A stretch of 64,000 nucleotides of DNA from Halobacteriovoraceae bacterium (GTDB taxonomy: Bacteria; Bdellovibrionota; Bacteriovoracia; Bacteriovoracales; Bacteriovoracaceae), in NCBI GenBank assembly GCA_002712005.1, contig PASP01000014.1, positions 62,001-126,000 on the forward strand. Reading direction: 5' to 3'. Positions 1 through 10,092 of the stretch are shown piece after piece (positions within the stretch are counted from its first letter, which is position 1; each line of letters starts with the position of its first letter). A model generated the notes under the pieces. That model did no database searches, was not told where the DNA came from, and worked only from the letters and a program-made list of their open reading frames with translations. A program made the position numbers and the translations under genes.

Positions 1-271
1 TTTGCGTGATTCGATTGGAAAGGTCTTTGAAAACAAGATCCCTCTCCGTTCCGCCAATTCCTAAAGAAACATTTCTGTAGTAGAGGCCAGTTCCTGCAAC
101 TAGCATTACAGCAGGATACTCTCTTTGATTACAGTGTTCAGGAAAGTCGATTTGGATGCCAAAAGAGGTTACACCATCTTTAGTATTTACGATGATTTCT
201 TCGCTAAATGCTGAAGTATTAAATACGCAAAGAATCGTTGTAAGAAATACGATTGATTTCGCTAAACTCAT
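1..271 (-). CDS. Secreted alpha/beta hydrolase-like protein, 3' part beyond window
   Basis: Reading the minus strand from the ATG at 271 gives 90 codons that run off the window edge. The start is preceded by AGGAGGG at good spacing. Residues 1-22 form a signal peptide, so the product is exported. The mature part has a strand followed by PAVMLVAGTG and then an FKDLSNRI helix. This resembles the first core strand, oxyanion loop and following helix of dienelactone-type alpha/beta hydrolases. The nucleophile and rest of the triad are outside the window, so family assignment is tentative. Confidence 0.6.
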   Translation of the reverse strand, partial: MSLAKSIVFLTTILCVFNTSAFSEEIIVNTKDGVTSFGIQIDFPEHCNQREYPAVMLVAGTGLYYRNVSLGIGGTERDLVFKDLSNRITQ

Positions 272-451
272 TGGCCCTCCTAAGTAGAAAGTAACTATCA
301 TGAGGAAAGTTGATTAGACAACAATGTAAGAAGAATTAAGTAAAGGATACAGTAAATTAAAAGGACTTTAAGAAAAGTATAACTATTTCAGTAATTTACA
401 GTCGAAAACAGAGATTGTATTCGACTGCTTATGGTGGGTTTTGAAATACAA

Positions 452-871
452 TTAAGGAAGGTAAACGGTTATACCAACTATTTTCTGTAGGTTAGGGTCT
501 GTCCCTGAGCAAGAGCCAACAGGAGCGCTTTCAAAACTATCTAATGATTCATAACGTGCGCACTGTGTAATGAGTGTTCCTTCATGATTATAGAGCTCAA
601 TTTGAAAAGAATAGTAGCCACCATTGTCTTCTTTTTTAGTCCAAAGAATTCTGGCCGTGTAATCTTCTTTTTGAATGATAAGTCTGCGGCCTGAGTTAAG
701 AGGAGGCTCTTGCATAGAGTATTCTTCAATGGGGTAGAGGGCTTGAGGTAAGCATACAGGATCTAGTTGGCGACAATTTTCTTTGCTCCAGAGTCCGACT
801 TTGAAATCCATTGCATGAATATTTAAGGCCAAAAAGAGTAAGATAATTGCGAATAAGCTTCTATTGATCAT
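452..871 (-). CDS. Small secreted protein of unknown function
   Basis: 139 residues from the ATG at 871. An in-frame ATG at 883 exists, but GGAG lies 6 nt before the 871 start and the protein then begins with a normal signal peptide (MINRSLFAIILLFLALNIHA). The mature part carries several Cys (NCRQLDPVC, QCARYES, GSCSG) that could form disulfides, and alternating hydrophobic strands. I do not recognise a family. It is divergent from smc; the 270 bp between them hold an inverted repeat. Confidence 0.65.
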   Translation of the reverse strand: MINRSLFAIILLFLALNIHAMDFKVGLWSKENCRQLDPVCLPQALYPIEEYSMQEPPLNSGRRLIIQKEDYTARILWTKKEDNGGYYSFQIELYNHEGTLITQCARYESLDSFESAPVGSCSGTDPNLQKIVGITVYLP

Positions 872-942
872 GAGGGTCTCCATAAAAATTTAGTGGGAGA
901 GAAATTACGTTACTTTTTAAGCATTAGCAAAAGCAAGTGTTG

Positions 943-986
943 TGACGCAGACTGGTGATGAAAGAAGGAGTATTTGATCTGCGTCA
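943..986. repeat. Inverted repeat between divergent genes
   Basis: TGACGCAGA (943-951) and TCTGCGTCA (978-986) are perfect 9-bp inverted arms separated by 26 nt. They sit between the minus-strand secreted-protein gene and smc. No U-run follows on either strand, so a terminator is unlikely; an operator or RNA hairpin is possible. Function is not known. Confidence 0.4.
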
Positions 987-1154
987 TGAATGAAGAAAAA
1001 TTGATCTTAAATTGTTTTTTCGCAGACATAGAAAGCTTTTGGGCCTTCAAAAAGCTCAAATAATCTTGTACACTTTGTCATGCATTTTATATGCTAAGGA
1101 ATACACAAACCGACACACAACGCATAACACATACACACAACATAGGAAGAGATT

Positions 1155-4100
1155 GTGAGATTAAAGAGACTAATCATCCAAGGCTTCAAGTCCTTTAAGG
1201 ATAGAACTACGATCAATTTTGATGACGGGATCACCGGTATCGTTGGTCCAAACGGCTGTGGTAAGTCAAATATTGTAGATGCCCTTTTTTGGGTGATGGG
1301 TGAGCAGTCTGCTAAGCACTTACGTGGTAAGTCTATGCGTGATCTGATCTTCTCTGGTTCATCTAAGTATAATCCTGGTGCCTTTGCAGAGGCTACTCTT
1401 GTCCTAGAAAATGATACTGGTAAGCATATTCATATTGGTAATAAAGTAGCTTCTCCTTCAGAGATTCAGTTGACTCGTAAGCTTTATAGAAATGGTGAGA
1501 CTGAATATCGTATTAATGGTGAGCCGGCTCGTCTTAGAGATATTCAAGAAGTATTCATGGATACTGGGGCTGGAGCCAAATCTTATTCTATTATCGCTCA
1601 AGGGGAAATTAATAGACTTGTTCAGGCAAAACCTGAAGAACGTCGTGTGATGATTGAAGAAGTTGCTGGAATTACAAAATTTAAAGCAAGAAAGAGAGAG
1701 TCTCTTCGTAAGATTGAAGCAACTGAGTCAAACCTCTCTCGCTTAAATGATCTTCAGATTGAAATCGAAAAGAACTTACGTTCACTACAGAAGCAAGCCG
1801 AAAAAGCCGAAAGAGCCCGTTCTCTTAAAGAAAAAATCAGAAGAAATGAATTAGTCGTTAACTCTCATAAAGTTTTTGATTTCTTAAAAGCCTACCGCGA
1901 AGACCATCAGCGCTTCAATGAGCTTGAGCTTGAATTAGAGAACTGGAGAGTGGAAAAGAATAGTTTAGAAATTTCACTTGAAGATGAGAGACTTCAAAAA
2001 GATGAGCAAACTTCTAAAATTGAAGAACTTCAGAAAGAATATAACGACGTTTCTCGAACTCTCGCTGCTGCAGAAGAGAAGCTAAATTATCTGGCAAAGA
2101 GTTTAACGGAAAAAGAAAACTTAATTGCTCAAAAAGAAAAAGAAGCTGAAGAAGTAAAAGCAGAAGTTGAAAATAGACAAGAGCGTTTAGAGCAACTTAA
2201 ATCTGATCTTGATAGACTTGAAGATCAAAGAGAAGAAGGTTTCGACTTTTCAGAATTGGAAGAAACGGTTGAGAACTTAAAAGAAGAGCTGGAACTAAGG
2301 TCTGAAAGTTTAGATCAAGCCCGTGAAGAGTTGGAGAATAATCGTGTTGAACTAAATGAAGTTGAGCAAACGGTTTTTAGAAATACTTCTCGACTTGAGG
2401 AATTTGCTGGAAGCCTGCAAGATATTACTACTGAAATTGAAGCCCTTGAGAAACAATACTCTGGAGTTTCAAAGGATATTGCTGACGAAAGAGAAGCCTC
2501 TATTCAAGCGAAGGCCAAAGCTGAAGAATTGGCAGAGGAAGAAGTAACTCTACGTGAGCAAATCGATACCTTAAAGACTGAACTTAAAGGAGAAGAGCAG
2601 GCTCTTACATCAAAACAAAGAGAACTCATTCAAAATGAAAGTAAGCTTCAATCTCTTATAGAAATTAATGAATCACTTGAGGGGACAAAAGAGGGGATTG
2701 CCAAAATACTTGAAGATCATCCTCAAGGTTTTACTCTATTTGGAAATTTAATCAAATGTGATGATCAGTATACCGCTGGAGTACAGTCGTTATTGAAAGA
2801 TTTCCTCAATGTAGCTGTTGGGCACAAGGGAAGCACTGATGAACTTTATACCTGGCTTGAAGGAAATCATGAGCTAGGTTTAGATGTTCTTTTATCCGGT
2901 GATTCATCTGTAGCAACAGAAGAAACGATTGAAAGACTGAAGTTAAAATTTGAGGGAATTGTTAATATTATTGATATTCTTGAAATTGAGTCAGAGCTTA
3001 AAGCTCAGCTTAAGCCATTCCTTCTCGGTTATTACCTCGTTCCGGAGCTTGAGCTAGAAAAGGCAAAGAGCCTATCTGATGAAGTTTCCTTTAAAGCAAT
3101 CTCTTCTTTCAATGGAAAGAGAGTGATTAAGAATGAGAAAGGTGCACTTCTTCTTGATTTTGCATCAGCCAATGAGCAAGGCAATGGAGTTGTTGAAAGA
3201 AATAATAGAATTGCAGAACTCTCTACGATTGTAGATTCTCTTCAAAATGAGATTCCTCTACTTGAAGAGAAAGTTGGATTTAAGAAAGATGATCTTGATA
3301 ACCTTGTTCTTCGTCACGATCAGTTAAGAGATGATCTCTCTGATAAGAAATCAGAAGCAGCTTCTTTAACTTCTGCTCTCGAGTCTAAGTTGGCCAATAT
3401 GGAAGCAGGGCACGCTAGACTGGATATTCTAACTAATCGTAAGTCTGAGATTTCAAAGCAAAGACTTGAATTATTAGAAAATGAAGAATCGATAGGATCT
3501 AAGAAAGAAGAATTAGCTTCTCAGAATGAAGAGCTTGTTTCACGTGTAGAGGAAATTGAAGAGGCTGTGTCTCTTTTACGTGATGACTATTCTCAAAAAA
3601 GAGAAGAGCTACTTGAAAAGCAAGTGGCAGCAAAATCCTTTAATGAAAGAATTGAGAATACAACGAGCCAGTTAAATGATGTCGAAGGTCAGATTGAGCG
3701 ACAAAATCAGAGACTTGATTCCATTGATGAGCAGATTGAAAATTATAAAAATGAAATTGAAACCATAACGAATGATCTGAATGACCTAGAAGAGTCTAAT
3801 CAAAATACAGCAGAATCTCTTCAGGATAAGGAAGATGTTCTTGGTGTATTGAAAGATAACTTTTCTCAACTTCTACTTGCGATGCAAGAGCGTGAAGATA
3901 AAGTTAAAAAACTTAATACCGAAATTAATAAAGCTGAAAAAACGATGGTTGAACTTGAAGGAAAAAGAGTTCGTATTATCGAAGAAGAAGAACAAATCGT
4001 TCGTAACATTTTTGAGAAATACAGAGTTGACCTTCGTCAAGCCATAGCTAACTTCCTAGAGTTTGAAAAAGAAGACCTTGAAGGACTTCATGATCTTACA

Positions 4101-4829
4101 ACTATGTATATTATGGAGACTGAAGAAGGTCCAAAAGATATTGAGGTTGAACCCTATGAGTTTAACCGTCGCTATGGTCAGGATCTTAAAGATTGTGAGT
4201 CAAAATTTAAAAACTTTAGAATGGAATTCAATCGACTTGGTGAGATTAACTGGCAGGCCATTGAAGACTACGAAAGACAAAAGCTACGTTTTGATTTCTT
4301 AAAGATCCAAGAGGAAGAGCTGAAGAAGTCTCTAGAAGATCTTGAAACAGCAATTGCTCATATTGATGAGAAATCTAAGCAAAGATTTAAGATTGCTTTT
4401 GAAGAAGTGGATGTACGCTTTAGAAAAGTTTTCCCAATTATTTTTGGCGGGGGGAGTGCTCAGCTTAAAGTAACCGGCGATATTAATGACCCTGAATGTG
4501 GTATTGAAATTATTGCTCAGCCACCAGGTAAGAAAATGCAGAATATCAACCTAATGTCTGGTGGTGAAAAAGCTATGACAGCAGTAAGTTTGATCTTCTC
4601 TATTTTCCTAGTGAAGCCTAGTCCATTCTGTCTTCTCGATGAGGTTGATGCTCCTCTAGATGACGCTAACGTTGGACGATTTAATGAATTATTAAGAGAA
4701 ATGAGTAAAGAGTCTCAATTCATCCTGATTACGCATAATAAGAAAACAATGGAACTTAATGACACTCTATATGGAGTAACGATGCAAGAGCCAGGTGTTT
4801 CAAAAGCGGTAAGTGTTCAACTTCAATAG
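1155..4829 (+). CDS. smc: Chromosome segregation ATPase SMC
   Basis: SMC, 1224 residues, the usual length. It forms the ring-shaped bacterial condensin that organises the nucleoid together with ScpA/ScpB, neither of which is in this window. Visible parts: N-terminal head with Walker A GPNGCGKSN (residues 31-39), a long coiled coil, the globular hinge at about 520-660 (starting FTLFGNLI), a returning coil, then the C-terminal head with ABC signature LMSGGEKA (about 1132) and Walker B CLLDEVDAPLDD (about 1159). The start is GTG at 1155 with AGGAAG about 8 nt upstream. A TTGTAC-N18-TATGCT promoter may lie at 1066-1095, before a CACA-rich leader. Confidence 0.97.
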   Translation: MRLKRLIIQGFKSFKDRTTINFDDGITGIVGPNGCGKSNIVDALFWVMGEQSAKHLRGKSMRDLIFSGSSKYNPGAFAEATLVLENDTGKHIHIGNKVASPSEIQLTRKLYRNGETEYRINGEPARLRDIQEVFMDTGAGAKSYSIIAQGEINRLVQAKPEERRVMIEEVAGITKFKARKRESLRKIEATESNLSRLNDLQIEIEKNLRSLQKQAEKAERARSLKEKIRRNELVVNSHKVFDFLKAYREDHQRFNELELELENWRVEKNSLEISLEDERLQKDEQTSKIEELQKEYNDVSRTLAAAEEKLNYLAKSLTEKENLIAQKEKEAEEVKAEVENRQERLEQLKSDLDRLEDQREEGFDFSELEETVENLKEELELRSESLDQAREELENNRVELNEVEQTVFRNTSRLEEFAGSLQDITTEIEALEKQYSGVSKDIADEREASIQAKAKAEELAEEEVTLREQIDTLKTELKGEEQALTSKQRELIQNESKLQSLIEINESLEGTKEGIAKILEDHPQGFTLFGNLIKCDDQYTAGVQSLLKDFLNVAVGHKGSTDELYTWLEGNHELGLDVLLSGDSSVATEETIERLKLKFEGIVNIIDILEIESELKAQLKPFLLGYYLVPELELEKAKSLSDEVSFKAISSFNGKRVIKNEKGALLLDFASANEQGNGVVERNNRIAELSTIVDSLQNEIPLLEEKVGFKKDDLDNLVLRHDQLRDDLSDKKSEAASLTSALESKLANMEAGHARLDILTNRKSEISKQRLELLENEESIGSKKEELASQNEELVSRVEEIEEAVSLLRDDYSQKREELLEKQVAAKSFNERIENTTSQLNDVEGQIERQNQRLDSIDEQIENYKNEIETITNDLNDLEESNQNTAESLQDKEDVLGVLKDNFSQLLLAMQEREDKVKKLNTEINKAEKTMVELEGKRVRIIEEEEQIVRNIFEKYRVDLRQAIANFLEFEKEDLEGLHDLTTMYIMETEEGPKDIEVEPYEFNRRYGQDLKDCESKFKNFRMEFNRLGEINWQAIEDYERQKLRFDFLKIQEEELKKSLEDLETAIAHIDEKSKQRFKIAFEEVDVRFRKVFPIIFGGGSAQLKVTGDINDPECGIEIIAQPPGKKMQNINLMSGGEKAMTAVSLIFSIFLVKPSPFCLLDEVDAPLDDANVGRFNELLREMSKESQFILITHNKKTMELNDTLYGVTMQEPGVSKAVSVQLQ

Positions 4830-4840
4830 GTAGGATTGTT

Positions 4841-5458
4841 ATGACAAGTTTTCTTAAGCCACTACTTATTCTGTCTGTCTTGGCCTGAGGTCTTATGGCC
4901 AAGACAAAGACGTCTTTTCTACCTAAGACCTTTCAAGCTCAATTTATTAAAGAAGAGAAAAGTGTTCTCTCGGGAAAGACGTTAAAGTCACAAGGTAATA
5001 TTACTTATCAGTATCCTGGTCGTATAAGAATGGAATCTACTGGAAATGAAAAAACTATTTTCGTTTCGAATCCATTTGAAACTTACTTCTATACTCCACC
5101 TGTATTTGATGATGTTCCTGGGGAACTGACCGTCAATAAAACTAAGAGTGTTCCCATTAGTAAATTTTTCGATTCATTAGAAAAGGGTTTGAAAACTAAT
5201 GCTATCTATGAAGTGAAGGAAAAAGAGGGAAGTGTACTTCTTGCTTTTACTAAAGAAGGTTTAAATCAAATGAAGATTAAATCTGCAAATCTTCACTTTG
5301 ACGGCAAGAAGCTTTTTTCCCATTTAAAGAAAGTTGAGATCACATTAGATAATGATAAGAAGATGACCATTAACCTCAATCATATAAAGGTTAATACAGA
5401 AGTTTCTAAAAATACTTTTGAATTTAAAGCTCCTGAGAATACGAGAATTTCTCGTTAA
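4841..5458 (+). pseudogene. lolA: LolA-like lipoprotein carrier, signal peptide split by in-frame TGA
   Basis: The 187-residue reading frame from 4895 resembles LolA, the periplasmic chaperone that ferries lipoproteins to the outer membrane: an ITYQYPGRIRMES strand, then FVSNPFETYFYTPP. A LolA must be exported, yet this frame starts directly with the mature domain. Twelve nt after smc, at 4841, an ATG in the same frame encodes MTSFLKPLLILSVLA, a perfect signal-peptide start, followed by TGA at 4886-4888 and then GLMAKTKTSF. One stop codon therefore separates the signal sequence from the domain. The untouched gene would encode about 205 residues. As it stands, a product from 4895 would stay in the cytoplasm unless the TGA is read through. 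The 3' end overlaps the convergent slt gene by 4 bp. Confidence 0.75.
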
Positions 5459-7584
5459 TCAAGGAGCTTCTTTTCTAAAAAGTCTCTGTCTATTTTAACT
5501 TCTTTGCCTAGTAATCTTTCATAAGTAATTAAGTTTCTGAATACGAGCTTTAAATACTTCCGTGTTTCTCGATAGGGCACCATTTCGATGAACTCTATAG
5601 GATCTTCCCTAAAGCGAACTTTGTACCAACTATTAACAGGCTTTTTTCCAGCATTGTAGCTAGCAACAGAAGAGAAGAAAGTTCCTCTTCCATTTTCCAA
5701 TAGGTCTTTTAACAAAGCAGTTCCAATGGGAATATTAACCTCAGGCTTATAAAGATCTGTGTAGTGTGAATAGGGGATTCTATATTTCTTTGCATAGCTT
5801 TTCGCTTTTTCTGGTGTAACTTGAAGAATTCCAAAGGCATCTGCCCAGCTTCTCGCATTTTCATTGAATGATGATTCTTGCCTTGCAATTGAGAAAAGAA
5901 AGCTCGCTGGTAGACCAAAACGATTGGCCGCATTTATAAACTCTTCTTTATAGGGAGTTGGTAAAGCCGCTAGAATATGCTCATTTAGTGATTCATCTCG
6001 GACTTCATGGTCAATTTTATAGAATTTGAAGATTCCTCCATCATACCAGCGTGCAAAATGATAGAGAGGGAGGACTTCTTCTATTTTACTTTGACTATTC
6101 TTTTGACTTTGAAGATCTTTCAAAAACTCTTCAGCAAGTTCCCAGTTCTCGTAGGCAACGAGCCAGTCTAAAATAGGATAATCGGTTTGACTTGGAGTAT
6201 AGCGATCTTCCAATGCTATTTTTTCATTAATCGCAGGCAACTTATGTTTTAGTTCTAAAGCACTAATAATCCCATAGTAATCAAAAGAGCTTTCAGACAG
6301 AATCTCATTCCATAAGTCGTTAGCTTCTTCTAATTGACCTAGTTTTTGTAAAGTCTTGGCATACCAAAAGCTAAGTTTTCTCTTGAATGAATTATCGGCA
6401 CTCTTATTGATGGATTGGAGAAAAATATTCTTGGCCTTTTGAAGCTTATAATCGATGTAGTAATTCCATGCAAGATTCCAAGAGAGGTCCTGAAGTGTAT
6501 CTTCATCTATAGATGTCTGTTGAAGTCCTGATAAGAAATATTGTTCAGCATTATCATTATTCTTTTTTTCGAGTTCAATTAGACCTAGTGTTAGGTACGC
6601 CGTTGCCTTGATTGAGGCGGGGGCTATTTCATTTTGAACGACGAGAAGTAATTCTTTAGAAGCCTTTGTTCTATAGTCAACAGTCCAAAAAGCTTTAGAC
6701 ATCTCGATTCTTAATTCCCAATACTTTTTAATAACTTCAGGCTGGATTTGCCAGTGCTTTTGTTTTTCAATCCAATTGATAAGAGACTCAAGCCTCATCG
6801 CAAATGATTTTTTATCCCTTTGTAACTTATAACTAAAGGCATATTGGTAATAGGCTTTGATTCTATTTTCTAGTGGAATGGATTGATTATTAAAATACTT
6901 TCTATAGAAGTTACGAGCCATTTTAAATTTTCTGACTCGAGCATAGTCACGTCCCACATCATAGTATTGATCTATATTGGGTTTTTTAATAAAGCGAGGT
7001 GAAAGATCATTTAATTTAGATTGAACAATTTCTTTCAATTCTGTTTTATTTCCAACTCTTTTTAGAAGTTTGAGAAGATGTTTTTCTTTTTTTTCCTTGG
7101 TTTCAATATAAGACGTATACTCTATTCCGAAATTAACAAGATACTCAAGCTGGTCTTTTTTCTCGGCTAAGTTGATAGAGTTTTCTAGGAAAAGTTTTCT
7201 AAAAGCTGGCTCAACATCTTTGAGAGAAGTATTCAAAATCAAAATATTCTTTAAGCTAATATAATCGCAAACTTTTAAAGACTTGATTAAAGATAACTGA
7301 GCGTTAGGAAATGATTTGTCTCCTGATAAATATTTATAGCGATCGCAGGCAGCTTTATCATTTCCAGCTTTTTCAAAGCTTTCAGCTTGTAGATATATTA
7401 AGGCCTGCCTTTCATTTTCTTCCAAGCGATTGAGATCAATATCTCGTACGAAATTAGGATCAACTTCTAGCTTCTTTCTATATTCAGCGATGAGTTTTTT
7501 AGAAGGAGGATAAGTCAGTGAGCTCGAGCAAGATGTAGAGGTTAACCCTACTAGGCAAAGGATCCAATAAAATAAGTTTTTCAA
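5455..7584 (-). CDS. Slt70-like lytic transglycosylase lipoprotein
   Basis: 709 residues. The N-terminus is a lipoprotein signal ending in the lipobox TSTSC, so the protein is probably anchored in the outer membrane facing the periplasm. Residues 30-520 are helical TPR-like repeats, as in the ring domain of Slt70. The C-terminal SLT domain (about 545-700) has the catalytic Glu in RQESSF (about 569), then GILQVTP and ASYNAGKKPVNSW. Family function: cleaves the MurNAc-GlcNAc bond to leave 1,6-anhydro-MurNAc. In a predator this could act on its own wall or on prey wall; the sequence does not say which. Confidence 0.92.
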   Translation of the reverse strand: MKNLFYWILCLVGLTSTSCSSSLTYPPSKKLIAEYRKKLEVDPNFVRDIDLNRLEENERQALIYLQAESFEKAGNDKAACDRYKYLSGDKSFPNAQLSLIKSLKVCDYISLKNILILNTSLKDVEPAFRKLFLENSINLAEKKDQLEYLVNFGIEYTSYIETKEKKEKHLLKLLKRVGNKTELKEIVQSKLNDLSPRFIKKPNIDQYYDVGRDYARVRKFKMARNFYRKYFNNQSIPLENRIKAYYQYAFSYKLQRDKKSFAMRLESLINWIEKQKHWQIQPEVIKKYWELRIEMSKAFWTVDYRTKASKELLLVVQNEIAPASIKATAYLTLGLIELEKKNNDNAEQYFLSGLQQTSIDEDTLQDLSWNLAWNYYIDYKLQKAKNIFLQSINKSADNSFKRKLSFWYAKTLQKLGQLEEANDLWNEILSESSFDYYGIISALELKHKLPAINEKIALEDRYTPSQTDYPILDWLVAYENWELAEEFLKDLQSQKNSQSKIEEVLPLYHFARWYDGGIFKFYKIDHEVRDESLNEHILAALPTPYKEEFINAANRFGLPASFLFSIARQESSFNENARSWADAFGILQVTPEKAKSYAKKYRIPYSHYTDLYKPEVNIPIGTALLKDLLENGRGTFFSSVASYNAGKKPVNSWYKVRFREDPIEFIEMVPYRETRKYLKLVFRNLITYERLLGKEVKIDRDFLEKKLLD

Positions 7585-7766
7585 CGTCCGTCCTTGGTTA
7601 GAAATCTTGTGCCCTTCATTATAAGGCCCGACTGGAATTTATACAACGTATTGAAAATACATAATTAAAGAGAATTTTGGACAAGTATAAATTTCATAAG
7701 TCTATGATTATTGATGAATATGACTTAATAAGAGGGATTAAAAAATTAATTGAGCTAGGTAAATTT

Positions 7767-9182
7767 ATGAATACAACATCGGATGCATTGCAGTTCTTAG
7801 AAAAGAGCGTTTATTTTACAAGTTTAGGTTGTTCTAAAAATCTTGTGGACTCTCAAGTTATGCTAGGCCATATGGGTCTTGCTGGTTTTACGATTAGCCA
7901 AGAACCAGAAAATGCTGAAGTGATTATTGTGAATACTTGCTCTTTTATTGAAGCCTCTAAAAAGGAAAGTGTTGATACCATTTTAGAATTGGCCGACTTT
8001 AAAAATGAGGAATTAGGAAAATGCAAGGCCCTCGTTGTGAGTGGTTGCTTGGCCCAACGTTATAGTGGAGCACTTGAGCAAGATCTTCCTGAGGTCGATC
8101 TTATTATTGGTACTGGAGAATACAATAAGATTGTTCCTCTACTTAAGGCGATGGAAGACGGTAAGCTTGAAGCTAAAAGTCATGTTGAAATTCCGAAATT
8201 TATCCATACTGAATATGATCCTAGAACTAATACTTCACCATTCTATACAGCATGGTTAAAGATCTCGGAAGGCTGTAATCGTAATTGCACCTTTTGTATT
8301 ATTCCAACCTTACGAGGGAGATTGAGATCTCGTTCTGTTGAATCACTTGTACAGGAAGCGAAGAATCTCGTTAATACGGGAGTTAGAGAATTTAACTTAA
8401 TCTCTCAAGACTTATCTGATTATGGGGTCGATCTTGATGAAAATAATAACCTCTACGAGTTACTAACTGGACTTGAAGAAGTTGAGGGGCTCGACTGGAT
8501 TCGTCTCTTTTATTTTTATCCAGATGAGTTAACAGATGAAGTTATCGATCTTATGGCACGATCTAAGAAGATTTGTTCATACTTAGATATGCCTGTGCAG
8601 CACTTCTCATCTCGCGTACTAAAGAGAATGAATCGTAAAATTACAGGTGAGAAAATTCTTGAACGCATATTAAGACTTAGAGAAAAGAATCCAGGGATTG
8701 TTGTTCGTACTTCAATCATTGTAGGTTTTCCTGGTGAGACAGAGGAAGATTTTCAAGAGCTCATTGAAGGGGTTAAGAAGGCCAGAATTAATCACCTTGG
8801 TATTTTCCGATACTCTGATGAAGAGGGGACACCAGCATATCGATTAAAAGATAAGGTTCCTCAGGAAGTTATAGATGAGCGTTTTGATCGATTATATGAA
8901 GTTCAAAAGGATATCTCTGAAGAGCTCAATGAATCATTTATAGGAAAAACGATCTCTGTATTAGTTGAAGGAAAGCATGAAGAAACCGATCTTCTATTAA
9001 AAGGTCGTCATGAAGGGCAAGCTCCTGACATTGATGGCTGTGTTATCATTAACGAAGTCAACGGGATAGGCTTAGCTGAAGGTGATATTGTTCAGGTTCG
9101 TGTGAATGAGGTTCATGAGTATGATCTCATTGGTGAAGTTGTGGAAGGTGATAAACTGAAAGTCGGTCGAACTCTCAACTAA
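7767..9182 (+). CDS. rimO: Ribosomal protein S12 methylthiotransferase RimO
   Basis: Radical-SAM enzyme that adds a methylthio group to the conserved Asp of ribosomal protein S12. Order of domains: UPF0004 N-terminal domain starting YFTSLGCSKNLVDSQVML, radical SAM core with CNRNCTFC (about 170-177), C-terminal TRAM domain (about 405-471). SLGCxKN and the CxxxCxxC spacing separate it from MiaB. An in-frame TTG at 7677 would add 30 residues; I chose ATG 7767 because AGG lies 7 nt upstream and the length (471) then fits the family. Confidence 0.94.
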   Translation: MNTTSDALQFLEKSVYFTSLGCSKNLVDSQVMLGHMGLAGFTISQEPENAEVIIVNTCSFIEASKKESVDTILELADFKNEELGKCKALVVSGCLAQRYSGALEQDLPEVDLIIGTGEYNKIVPLLKAMEDGKLEAKSHVEIPKFIHTEYDPRTNTSPFYTAWLKISEGCNRNCTFCIIPTLRGRLRSRSVESLVQEAKNLVNTGVREFNLISQDLSDYGVDLDENNNLYELLTGLEEVEGLDWIRLFYFYPDELTDEVIDLMARSKKICSYLDMPVQHFSSRVLKRMNRKITGEKILERILRLREKNPGIVVRTSIIVGFPGETEEDFQELIEGVKKARINHLGIFRYSDEEGTPAYRLKDKVPQEVIDERFDRLYEVQKDISEELNESFIGKTISVLVEGKHEETDLLLKGRHEGQAPDIDGCVIINEVNGIGLAEGDIVQVRVNEVHEYDLIGEVVEGDKLKVGRTLN

Positions 9183-9285
9183 GACTAGTATAAAGCTGCA
9201 ACCTATTTTTTTTCTTATTTTCGAGTAGAATAGTTCCCATAATGAATTAATTGATCTGATTTCAATATTATGGGGAGTCTTTACC

Positions 9286-10092
9286 GTGAAAAAGATTGCA
9301 GTAGCCTTTTTATTTTTATCTTTAAGCACAAGTTCTGTGCAAGCTTCATTTCTTGAAAATCTTAAAGAAAATATGCGTCCTACTTTAAACCGTCTCTTAG
9401 GAGAGGACTTAACAACTAATCTTCTAGGACAGGCTCCAAGTGTCATCGAGTTACCTGAAATTCCAAAAATTAAAAATAATGCAAAGAGTGTAATCGGCCT
9501 GAACACAAAGCCAAAAGTTGAAGTCTCTTACGAAAAAGAGCAGATCGATCGTTTCAACTATATTTTTATTCAAGAGATGGTTAAGTCGGTAAGACAAATG
9601 GAGCCCAGTGGAGAAGAGGTTTCACGCTGGATGAATGTTCTTTCTCAAAATGGTAGTCGAGAAGGAGTTTATAGTGCTCTTGTGCTTGATAATACCTATA
9701 TGGGATTACAGAATCTTGACCGACTTGTCGCTCCTAAGGTGCTGGACTTTACGGTTGATTTTCTAAGTAAGTTTGTTAACAAATCTATATCTAAAGATAA
9801 TCTAGCGAAAGTAAATTTCTTCGTTGTCAAACGTGAGATCGCTGAGCGAACCCTTCAAGTTGTTGATGAGCTCTTCAAAAAGAGCGGAGATGATATTTAT
9901 GATTGGTATGCTGTATTTTCAAGTGATTTGGCCAATAAGTATCCAAAGGCGATGACCAATGAAGTGAGAAAGGTGACAAGTCCTCTAGCTCATAAAGCCT
10001 GGGCTAAAAGTGTTCCAGATCAATTTGTAAAATCTGAAATACTCATTAAGCTCCACGAAGTTTTTAATCATCTTCAATCAAGTCCTCAGTAG
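9286..10092 (+). CDS. Secreted helical protein of unknown function
   Basis: 268 residues from GTG 9286, with GGGGAG 8 nt upstream. Residues 1-20 are a signal peptide ending VQA. The mature part is mostly helical. Residues around 103-128 (RWMNVLSQNGSREGVYSALV) faintly recall the W..L..G.sre.v repeat of DUF4214 proteins, but this is weak. The gene is single, between rimO and the convergent lysR gene, overlapping the latter by 7 bp. Confidence 0.7.
   Translation: MKKIAVAFLFLSLSTSSVQASFLENLKENMRPTLNRLLGEDLTTNLLGQAPSVIELPEIPKIKNNAKSVIGLNTKPKVEVSYEKEQIDRFNYIFIQEMVKSVRQMEPSGEEVSRWMNVLSQNGSREGVYSALVLDNTYMGLQNLDRLVAPKVLDFTVDFLSKFVNKSISKDNLAKVNFFVVKREIAERTLQVVDELFKKSGDDIYDWYAVFSSDLANKYPKAMTNEVRKVTSPLAHKAWAKSVPDQFVKSEILIKLHEVFNHLQSSPQ

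Noticed and set aside
399-427. Terminator CAGTCGA/TCGACTG
   Set aside because: Seven-bp stem, long loop and no T-run on either strand; could be chance.
9072-9506. Minus-strand ORF across the end of rimO and the next gene
   Set aside because: It overlaps two well-supported plus-strand genes that have good starts, and its protein has no recognisable feature.
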